Positions 22,091-34,000 of a stretch of DNA of 64,000 nt are shown here, one piece after another (the first letter of the stretch is position 1; each line of letters begins with the position of its first letter). The notes beneath the pieces are model-generated. The model was given only the letters and a program-made list of their open reading frames with translations, searched no databases and was not told the DNA's origin. This stretch comes from Maylandia zebra (Eukaryota; Chordata; Actinopteri; Cichliformes; Cichlidae), in contig NC_135168.1 of assembly GCF_041146795.1 (NCBI RefSeq), positions 42,345,870-42,409,869 of the forward strand, given 5' to 3'. The position numbers were made by a program, and so were the translations under genes.

Positions 22091-25000
22091 GTAACAAATT
22101 CAGTTTTTGTTCAAATATGTAGCTTTCACCAAATGTTTAGTAAGATGTGCACGCTGACTTTTGCTCTTTTGTTTTTTTGTGCTGCTTCCACTTAAATCAT
22201 AGGTGACCAAATTGTGGGTGCCACTATCTACTTTGAAAATATGAGTTCTGAAGAAACAGCAGAGCTACTAAAGACACTGAACAAACACAAGGTTGGACTG
22301 AAACTACAAAACAAAGGAGACAAATCCCCTTACTACTCACCGCTGAGCACACCATGTCGTTCACCAGTCAGCACCCTTACATGGGAAGGAAAGACCCGCT
22401 TTGGAGATTCCAGTCCAGATATCATTCTTGTAAGTTCTTTTTAAAAAACAAAAAAGGGGAAAAAGCCCCCCAAACAAACGAAAGAAAAACCAACTACATT
22501 ATCACTCATATGTCTGCAGGAAAGCTAGTGGACTAAAACAGGGTGTGCTGTAACACTTGCATGTTTGTGTCATTCAATCAACAGAGTGGGGATGATGAAG
22601 ATTATAAGCGAATATACACAAGAAAGATAAAACCAAGGCTGAAATCTGAAGACCTTGCAGAGGGAGTGGATGTTCGCACGGAGCGGCACAGCAGCACAAG
22701 CAGCGATGGCAGCACAATTACTACCATCACTCGTCGTATCACTACTTACACAGTAGATATGCCAAGTGGCATAAGTGAGCAACTTGAACTTTCAAGCCCA
22801 GACGTCAAAGGGCTAAGGCACGAATCTGGAGATGGATCTTCTCATATCAGAATCTCACATGGCAGCCCTTCAGGTAAAATGGGAGCAGAAGAAGGTGTTT
22901 TTGAGTCAGGCGACATAACTTACACTGGGCCAAATATCACTTCCACTGTGACACGCTGGGGCAATGGTGGGGTTCAAACTACAACGCATATAGGAGAGGA
23001 AAAAGAAAGAAGTGATCTTAGATTTAAGGTTCCTAGCTTTGGAGTAACAGGTAGTAAATGCCATGAAGGCACTGAAACTTCAAGAGGGAGTAGTGAGCAA
23101 GGAGATGAAAGTGTTCAGGATTCAGAAATGACTGTGACACTAAGAGACAACAAAAACACTGCTGGCAGCCATGTTACAGCTGGGTCAGGGGGTGCTGGGA
23201 TAATTTCAACTGACGAAAACGGAGGGTCGGGTAGACTGTCTTTACCAGGAAAAGGAATGAAAATTTTGACTGCAACCACAGAGAAAACACAGATGGGAAG
23301 TTCAGACAGTACTTTAGATGAGAGGACAAAAGTTAAGATATCTGGAATTACAATCAGTCCCCTGCAGACGAAAGGATCAGGTAGTACTGACATTCCACAT
23401 ATCAGAATAGGAGGGTCGACAGATACTGGTGCAAATTTGAAAGATGGCAGGATAGAAAAATCAACAATAACATTAGATAATGTTACCTCGGGACTTTCTT
23501 CAAAAAAATCTGAACTGGACATCAAAGGAGCCGGTGTTCAGATCAAGGGCCCCAGAGCCAACACTGAAGGGTCAGTTTTGAGTGTAAGACATTCAGAGTC
23601 TGAAAGTGACATCGGAAGTGCTGAAATCAACTCTAATATTCAAATCAAACTCCCAACAACTGATAGCAAATACAAAATGGATGTTAATGTTCCATCCATA
23701 TCTGGGCTGAACAAGGTTGAGGGAAAAGGTGATTTAACTGGTGAGAGAAAAACAGCAGGACTGAAATTTGACATTAAAGGTTCAAATACAGACACTGAGA
23801 GGAAAGAGGGAACAAACGCTCATGTACAAATTCCTGAAGCTGACATTAAAGCAATAAAACCTTCTATTGACAGTAAGGATGTAAAAATTAAAGGACCCAG
23901 TGTTGATATTAAAAGAACACAAGTAAATGTCACAGTGCCTGCTGCAGAATTTGGAGTTCCAAAAGCAGAGCGTCTAGATGTTGATCTAAAACTTTCCAAA
24001 TCCAAAACTGACACCAAAATACCTAAAGTTGAAAATAAAGCAGGGATAAAAGGGGAGATAAAAACACACGAGATTGATGTCAAAGGTCTAGAGATAAACC
24101 TTCCCAGGACTGGTATTGATGTTAAAGCACCTGATTTTGATATTACAGGACCGCAAGTGGACACAGAAGACCTTGATGTGAATCTCAAAGGATCAAAAAT
24201 AGAACTACCATCATTGTCGGGAACTAAACTGAAAGATTTGGACATGAGTGTGAAAGGTCCCAAAATGAAGGGAAATGTTGATGTACCAAACCTTGAGAGG
24301 GATATAAAAACTCCAAAAATGAAGATTGAAGGAAAAGAAATTGACAGTGAAGGCCAAACCAGTGGACTTATTATGTCCAATATTAAAATGCCATCTCTTT
24401 GCATAAAAGGTCCAAAGCCTGAAGGTCAGGATGTGAATATTAACCTTTCCAAGACTGAAATTAATGTTAAAGCACCTGAAGTCGATGTATCATCATCACG
24501 GGGACCCAAATTGGAGGAGTTCAACAACACTGTAAAAGGGCCAAAACTCAAGGGAGATGTTACTGTATCAGCTCCAAAGATTGAGGGAGACCTACAAGCT
24601 CCAAAAGTGGACATTGAAGGAAGATATGTTAATATTGAGGGCCATAAAGGAGGACTTAAAATGCCCAAAGTTGAAATGTCATCCTTTGGTGTGAAAGGTC
24701 CAAAGGTTGAAGGTCCAGATGTTGATGTCAGCCTTCCTAAAGGTGATATTGAAATCAAAGCACCCAACATTGATATTAAAGGAGCGGACATTGATGTTGA
24801 GGGTCCGAGTGGAAAGATCAAAGGACCACAATTCAAGATGTCAGGTATATCCGGGCCCAAAGTTTCCATGCCTGATGTGGATTTCAATCTGAAAGGCCCC
24901 AAAGTTGAAGGTGAGGTGGATATTCCAAAGATTGAAGGAAAAGTGAAAGCACCGGGAGTTGACATTGAGGGACCGAAAGTTGACATCGAAGGTCCAAAAG

Positions 25001-28000
25001 GTGGATTTGAAATGCCCAAAATTAAAATGCCAACATTTGGCTTTAAAGGTCCAAAGGTGGAGGGTCCAGATGTTGACATAAACCTTCCCAAAGCTGATGT
25101 CAATATCAAAGCACCTGAAGTTGATATTAGAGGACCAGAAATAGAAGGCCCTGATGCCAAACTCAAAGGACCCAAATTCAAACTGCCATCACTGTCAGGA
25201 CCCAGCCTACCAGATTTTGACATTAATTTGAAAGGCCCAAAACTCAAGGGAGATGTTGATGTGTCCGCTCCAAAGATTGAGAGAGACATAAAGGCACCCA
25301 AGGTGGACATTGAGGGACCAGATGTTGACATTGAGGGCCACAAAGGAGGACTTAAAATGCCCAAATTCAAAATGCCAGGCTTTGGTATGAAGGGTCCAAA
25401 AGTTGAAGGTCCAGATGTTGATGTCAGCCTTCCTAAAGGGGATATTGACATCAATGCACCCGACGTTGACATTAAAGGAGGAGACATTGATGTCGAGGGT
25501 CCGAGTGGAAAGATCAAAGGACCAAAATTCAAGATGTCAGGTATGTCCGGGCCTAAAATTTCCATGCCTGATGTGGATTTCAATCTGAAAGGCCCCAAAG
25601 TTGAAGGTGAGGTGGATGTTCCAAAGATTGAAGGAAAAGTGAAAGCACCGGGAGTTGACATTGAGGGACCAAAAGTTGACATCGAGGGTCCAAAAGGTGG
25701 ATTTGAAATGCCCAAAATTAAAATGCCAACATTTGGCTTTAAAGGTCCAAAAGTAGAGGGTCCAGATGTTGACATAAACCTTCCCAAAGCTGATTTCAAT
25801 GTGAAAGGACCTGAAGTTGATATTAAAGGACCAGAAATCGAAGGCCCTGATGCCAAACTAAAAGGACCCAAATTCAAACTGCCATCACTGTCAGGACCCA
25901 GCCTACCAGATTTTGACATTAATTTGAAAGGGCCCAAACTCAAGGGAGATGTTGATGTGTCCGCTCCAAAGATTGAGGGGGACATAAAGGCACCCAAGGT
26001 GGACATTGAGGGACCAGATGTTGACATTGAGGGCCACAAAGGAGGACTTAAAATGCCCAAATTCAAAATGCCAGGCTTTGGTATGAAGGGTCCAAAAGTT
26101 GAAGGTCCAGATGTTGATGTCAGCCTTCCTAAAGGGGATATTGACATCAAAGCACCCGGCGTTGACATTAAAGGAGCTGACATTGATGTCGAGGGTCCGA
26201 GTGGAAAGATCAAAGGACCAAAATTCAAGATGCCAGGAATATCTGGGCCTAAAATTTCAATGCCTGATGTGGATTTCAATCTGAAAGGCCCCAAAGTTGA
26301 AGGTGAGGTGGATGTTCCAAAGATTGAAGGAAAAGTGAAAGCACCAGGAGTCGACATTGAGGGACCAAAAGTTGACATCGAAGGTCCAAAAGGTGGATTT
26401 GAAATGCCCAAAATAAAAATGCCAACATTTGGCCTTAAAGGTCCAAAGGTGGAGGGTCCAGATGTTGACATAAACCTTCCCAAAGCTGATTTCAATGTCA
26501 AAGGACCTGAAATTGATATTAGTGGACCAGAAATAGAAGGCCCTGATGGAAAACTAAAAGGACCCAAATTCAAACTGCCATCACTGTCAGGACCCAGCCT
26601 ACCAGATTTTGACATTAATTTGAAAGGGCCCAAACTCAAGGGAGATGTTGATGTGTCAGTTCCAAAGATTGAGGGAGACATAAAGGCACCCAAGGTGGAC
26701 ATTGAGGGACCAGATGTTGACATTGAGGGCCACAAAGGAGGACTTAAAATGCCCAAATTCAAAATGCCAGGCTTTGGTATGAAGGGTCCAAAAGTTGAAG
26801 GTCCAGATGTTGATGTCAGCCTTCCTAAAGGGGATATTGACATCAAAGCCCCTGAAGTTGACATTAAAGGAGTGGACATTGATGTCGAGGGTCCGAGTGG
26901 AAAGATCAAAGGACCAAAATTCAAGATGTCAGGGATATCTGGGCCTAAAATTTCAATGCCTGATGTGGATTTCAATCTGAAAGGCCCCAAAGTTGAAGGT
27001 GAGGTGGATGTTCCAAAGATTGAAGGAAAAGTGAAAGCACCAGGAGTCGACATTGGGGGACCAAAAGTTGATATTGAAGGTCCAAAAGGTGGATTTGAAA
27101 TGCCCAAAATTAAAATGCCAACATTTGGCCTTAAAGGTCCAAAGGTGGAGGGTCCAGATGTTGACATAAACCTTCCCAAAGCTGATGTCAATGTGAAAGG
27201 ACCTGAAGTTGATATTAGTGGACCAGAAATCGAAGGCCCTGATGCCAAACTCAAAGGACCCAAATTCAAACTGCCATCACTGTCAGGACCCAGCCTACCA
27301 GATTTTGACATTAATTTGAAAGGGCCCAAACTCAAGGGAGATGTTGATGTGTCCGCTCCAAAGATTGAGGGAGACATAAAGGCACCCAAGGTGGACATTG
27401 AGGGACCAGATGTTGACATTGAGGGCCACAAAGGAGGACTTAAAATGCCCAAATTCAAAATGCCAGGCTTTGGTATGAAGGGTCCAAAAGTTGAAGGTCC
27501 AGATGTTGATGTCAGCCTTCCTAAAGGGGATATTGACATCAAAGCACCCGGCGTTGACATTAAAGGAGCTGACATTGATGTCGAGGGTCCGAGTGGAAAG
27601 ATCAAAGGACCAAAATTCAAGATGCCAGGAATATCTGGGCCTAAAATTTCAATGCCTGATGTGGATTTCAATCGGAAAGGCCCCAAAGTTGAAGGTGAGG
27701 TGGATGTACCAAAGATTGAAGGAAAAGTGAAAGCACCAGGAGTCGACATTGAGGGACCAAAAGTTGACATCGAAGGTCCAAAAGGTGGATTTGAAATGCC
27801 CAAAATAAAAATGCCAACATTTGGCCTTAAAGGTCCAAAGGTGGAGGGTCCAGATGTTGACATAAACCTTCCCAAAGCTGATGTCAATGTCAAAGGACCT
27901 GAAATTGATATTAGTGGACCAGAAATAGAAGGCCCTGATGGAAAACTAAAAGGACCCAAATTCAAACTGCCATCACTGTCAGGACCCAGCCTACCAGATT

Positions 28001-31000
28001 TTGACATTAATTTGAAAGGGCCCAAACTCAAGGGAGATGTTGATGTGTCAGTTCCAAAGATTGAGGGAGACATAAAGGCACCCAAGGTGGACATTGAGGG
28101 ACCAGATGTTGACATTGAGGGCCACAAAGGAGGACTTAAAATGCCCAAATTCAAAATGCCAGGCTTTGGTATGAAGGGTCCAAAAGTTGAAGGTCCAGAT
28201 GTTGATGTCAGCCTTCCTAAAGGGGATATTGACATCAAAGCACCCGACGTTGACATTAAAGGAGCTGACATTGATGTCGAGGGTCCGAGTGGAAAGATCA
28301 AAGGACCAAAATTCAAGATGCCAAGTTTATCCGGGCCCAAAATTTCAATGCCTGATGTCGATTTCAATCTGAAAGGCCCCAAAGTTGAAGGTGAGGTGGA
28401 TATTCCAAAGATTGAAGGAAAAGTGAAAGCACCGGGAGTTGACATTGAGGGACCGAAAGTTGACATCGAAGGTCCAAAAGGTGGATTTGAAATGCCCAAA
28501 ATTAAAATGCCAACATTTGGCTTTAAAGGTCCAAAGGTGGAGGGTCCAGATGTTGACATAAACCTTCCCAAAGCTGATGTCAATATCAAAGCACCTGAAA
28601 TTGATATTAGTGGACCAGAAATCGAAGGCCCTGATGCCAAACTCAAAGGACCCAAGTTCAAACTGCCATCACTGTCAGGACCCAGCCTACCAGACTTTGA
28701 CATTAATTTGAAAGGGCCCAAACTCAAGGGAGATGTTGATGTGTCCGTTCCAAAGATTGAGGGAGACATAAAGGCACCCAAGGTGGACGTTGAGGGCCCA
28801 GATGTTGACATTGAGGGCCACAAAGGAGGACTTAAAATGCCCAAATTCAAAATGCCAGGCTTTGGTATGAAGGGTCCAAAAGTTGAAGGTCCAGATGTTG
28901 ATGTCAGCCTTCCTAAAGGGGATATTGACATCAAAGCCCCCGACGTTGACATTAAAGGAGCTGACATTGATGTCGAGGGTCCGAGTGGAAAGATCAAAGG
29001 ACCAAAATTCAAGATGCCAAGTTTATCCGGGCCCAAAATTTCAATGCCTGATGTGGATTTCAATCTGAAAGGCCCCAAAGTTGAAGGTGAGGTGGATATT
29101 CCAAAGATTGAAGGAAAAGTGAAAGCACCGGGAGTTGACATTGAGGGACCAAAAGTTGACATCGAAGGCCCAAAAGGTGGATTTGAAATGCCAAAAATTA
29201 AAATGCCAACATTTGGCTTTAAAGGTCCAAAGGTGGAGGGTCCAGATGTTGACATACACCTTCCCAAAGCTGATGTCAATATCAAAGCACCTGAAATTGA
29301 TATTAGTGGACCAGAAATAGAAGGCCCTGATGCAAAACTCAAAGGACCCAAGTTCAAACTGCCATCACTGTCAGGACCCAGCCTACCAGACTTTGACATT
29401 AATTTGAAAGGGCCCAAACTCAAGGGAGATGTTGATGTGTCCGTTCCAAAGATTGAGGGAGACATAAAGGCACCCAAGGTGGACATTGAGGGACCAGATG
29501 TTGACATTGAGGGCCACAAAGGAGGACTTAAAATGCCCAAATTCAAAATGCCAGGCTTTGGTATGAAGGGTCCAAAAGTTGAAGGTCCAGATGTTGATGT
29601 CAGCCTTCCTAAAGGTGATATTGACATCAAAGCCCCCGAAGTTGACATTAAAGGAGCTGACATTGATGTGGAGGGTCCGAGTGGAAAGATTAAAGGACCA
29701 AAATTCAAGATGCCAAGTTTATCTGGGCCTAAAATTTCAATGCCTGATGTGGATTTCAATCTGAAAGGCCCCAAAGTTGAAGGTGAGGTGGATATTCCAA
29801 AGATTGAAGGAAAAGTGAAAGCACCGGGAGTTGACATTGAGGGACCAAAAGTTGACATCGAAGGTCCAAAAGGTGGATTTGAAATGCCCAAAATTAAAAT
29901 GCCAACATTTGGTTTTAAAGGTCCAAAGGTGGAGGGTCCAGATGTTGACATAAACCTTCCCAAAGCTGATGTCAATGTCAAAGGACCTGAAGTTGATATT
30001 AGTGGACTAGAAATAGAAGGCCCTGATGCCAAACTCAAAGGACCCAAATTCAAACTGCCATCACTGTCAGGACCCAGCCTACCAGATTTTGACATTAATT
30101 TGAAAGGGCCCAAACTCAAGGGAGATGTTGATGTGTCCGCTCCAAAGATTGAGGGAGACATAAAGGCACCCAAGGTGGACGTTGAGGGCCCAGATGTTGA
30201 CATTGAGGGCCACAAAGGAGGACTTAAAATGCCCAAATTCAAAATGCCATCCTTTGGTATGAAGGGTCCAAAAGTTGAAGGTCCAGATGTTGATGTCAGC
30301 CTTCCTAAAGGGGATATTGACATCAAAGCACCCGACGTTGACATTAAAGGAGCAGACATTGATGTCGAGGGTCCGAGTGGAAAGATCAAAGGACCAAAAT
30401 TCAAGATGCCAAGTTTATCCGGGCCCAAAATTTCAATGCCTGATGTGGATTTCAATCTGAAAGGCCCCAAAGTTGAAGGTGAGGTGGATATTTCAAAGAT
30501 TGAAGGAAAAATGAAAGCACCGGGAGTCGACATTGAGGGACCAAAGGTTGACATTGAAGGTCCAAAAGGTGGATTTGAAATGCCCAAAATTAAAATGCCA
30601 ACCTTTGGCTTTAAAGGTCCAAAGGTGGAGGGTCCAGATGTTGACATAAACCTTCCCAAAGCTGATTTCAATGTCAAAGGACCTGGAGTTGATATTAGTG
30701 GACCAGAAATCGAAGGCGCTGATGCCAAACTAAAAGGACCCAAGTTCAAACTGCCATCACTGTCAGGACCCAGCCTACCAGACTTTGACATTAATTTGAA
30801 AGGGCCCAAACTCAAGGGAGATGTTGATGTGTCAGTTCCAAAGATTGAGGGAGATATAAAGGCACCCAAGGTCGACATTGAGGGACCAGATGTTGACATT
30901 GAGGGCCATAAAGGAGGACTTAAAATGCCCAAATTCAAAATGCCATCCTTTGGTATGAAGGGTCCAAAAGTTGAAGGTCCAGATGTTGATGTCAGCCTTC

Positions 31001-34000
31001 CTAAAGGGGATATTGACATCAAAGCACCCGGCGTTGACATTAAAGGAGCTGACATTGATGTCGAGGGTCCGAGTGGAAAGATCAAAGGACCAAAATTCAA
31101 GATGCCAAGTTTATCCGGGCCTAAAATTTCAATGCCTGATGTGGATTTCAATCTGAAAGGCCCCAAAGTTGAAGGTGAGGTGGATATTCCAAAGATTGAA
31201 GGAAAAGTGAAAGCACCGGGAGTTGACATTGAGGGACCAAAGGTTGACATCGAAGGTCCAAAAGGTGGATTTGAAATGCCCAAAATTAAAATGCCAACAT
31301 TTGGTTTTAAAGGTCCAAAGGTGGAGGGTCCAGATGTTGACATAAACCTTCCCAAAGCTGATTTCAATGTCAAAGGACCTGAAGTTGATATTAGTGGACC
31401 AGAAGTCGAAGGCCCTGATGCCAAACTCAAAGGACCCAAGTTCAAACTGCCATCACTGTCAGGACCCAGCCTACCAGACTTTGACATTAATTTGAAAGGC
31501 CCAAAACTCAAGGGAGATGTTGATGTGTCCGTTCCAAAGATTGAGGGAGATATAAAGGCACCCAAGGTGGACATCGAGGGACCAGATTTTGACATTGAGG
31601 GCCACAAAGGAGGACTTAAAATGCCCAAATTCAAAATGCCAGGCTTTGGTATGAAGGGTCCAAAAGTTGAAGGTCCAGATGTTGATGTCAGCCTTCCTAA
31701 AGGGAATATTGACATCAAAGCCCCCGAAGTTGACATTAAAGGAGCTGACATTGAAGTCGAGGGTCCGAGTGGAAAGATCAAAGGACCAAAATTCAAGATG
31801 CCAAGTTTATCCGGGCCCAAAATTTCAATGCCTGATGTCGATTTCAATCTGAAAGGCCCCAAAGTTGAAGGTGATTTAGATGTTCCAAAGATTGAAGGAA
31901 AAGTGAAAGCACCAGGAGTTGACATTGAGGGACCAAAAGTTGACATCGAAGGTCCAAAAGGTGGATTTGAAATGCCCAAAATTAAAATGCCAACATTTGG
32001 TTTTAAAGGTCCAAAGGTGGAGGGTCCAGATGTTGACATAAACCTTCCCAAAGCTGATTTCAATGTGAAAGGACCTGAAGTTGATATTAGTGGACCAGAA
32101 ATCGAAGGCCCTGATGCCAAACTCAAAGGACCCAAATTTAAACTGCCATCACTGTCAGGACCCAGCCTACCAGACTTTGACATTAATTTGAAAGGGCCCA
32201 AACTCAAGGGAGATGTTGATGTGTCCGTTCCAAAGATTGAGGGAGATATAAAGGCACCCAAGGTGGACATCGAGGGACCAGATTTTGACATTGAGGGCCA
32301 TAAAGGAGGACTTAAAATGCCCAAATTCAAAATGCCAGGCTTTGGTATGAAGGGTCCAAAAGTGGAAGGTCCAGATGTTGATGTCAGCCTTCCTAAAGGG
32401 AATATTGACATCAAAGCCCCCGAAGTTGACATTAAAGGAGCTGACATTGAAGTCGAGGGTCCGAGTGGAAAGATCAAAGGACCAAAATTCAAGATGCCAA
32501 GTTTATCCGGGCCCAAAATTTCAATGCCTGATTTCGATTTCAATCTGAAAGGCCCCAAAGTTGAAGGTGATTTAGATGTTCCAAAGATTGAAGGAAAAGT
32601 GAAAGCACCAGGAGTTGACATTGAGGGACCAAAAGTTGACATCGAAGGTCCAAAAGGTGGATTTGAAATGCCCAAAATTAAAATGCCAACATTTGGTTTT
32701 AAAGGTCCAAAGGTGGAGGGTCCAGATGTTGACATAAACCTTCCCAAAGCTGATTTCAATGTGAAAGGACCTGAAGTTGATATTAGTGGACCAGAAATCG
32801 AAGGCCCTGATGCAAAACTCAAAGGACCCAAATTTAAACTGCCATCACTGTCAGGACCCAGCCTACCAGACTTTGACATTAATTTGAAAGGGCCCAAACT
32901 CAAGGGAGATGTTGATGTGTCCGTTCCAAAGATTGAGGGTGATTTAAAGGCACCCAAGGTGGACATCGAGGGACCAGATGTTGACATTGAGGGCCACAAA
33001 GGAGGACTTAAAATGCCCAAATTCAAAATGCCAGGCTTTGGCATGAAGGGTCCAAAAGTTGAAGGTCCAGATGTTGATGTCAGCCTTCCTAAAGGGAATA
33101 TTGACATCAAAGCACCCGAAGTTGACATTAAAGGAGCAGACATTGATGTCGAGGGTCCGAGTGGAAAGATCAAAGGACCAAAATTCAAGATGCCAAGTTT
33201 ATCCGGGCCCAAAATTTCAATGCCTGATGTGGATTTCAATCTGAAAGGCCCCAAAGTTGAAGGTGAGGTGGATATTCCAAAGATTGAAGGAAAAGTGAAA
33301 TCACCAGGAGTTGACATTGAGGGACCGAAAGTTGACATCGAAGGTCCAAAAGGTGGATTTGAAATGCCCAAAATTAAAATGCCAACATTTGGCTTTAAAG
33401 GTCCAAAGGTGGAGGGTCCAGATGTTGACATAAACCTTCCCAAAGCTGATTTCAATGTCAAAGGACCTGAAGTTGATATTAGTGGACCAGAAGTCGAAGG
33501 CCCTGATGCCAAACTCAAAGGACCCAAATTCAAACTGCCATCACTGTCAGGACCCAGCCTACCAGACTTTGACATTAATTTGAAAGGCCCAAAACTCAAG
33601 GGAGATGTTGATGTGTCCGTTCCAAAGATTGAGGGAGATATAAAGGCACCCAAGGTGGACATCGAGGGACCAGATTTTGACATTGAGGGCCACAAAGGAG
33701 GACTTAAAATGCCCAAATTCAAAATGCCAGGCTTTGGTATGAAGGGTCCAAAAGTTGAAGGTCCAGATGTTGATGTCAGCCTTCCTAAAGGGAATATTGA
33801 CATCAAAGCCCCCGAAGTTGACATTAAAGGAGCTGACATTGAAGTCGAGGGTCCGAGTGGAAAGATCAAAGGACCAAAATTCAAGATGCCAGGGATATCT
33901 GGGCCCAAAATTTCAATGCCTGATGTGGATTTCAATCTGAAAGGCCCCAAAGTTGAAGGTGATTTAGATGTTCCAAAGATTGAAGGAAAAGTGAAAGCAC

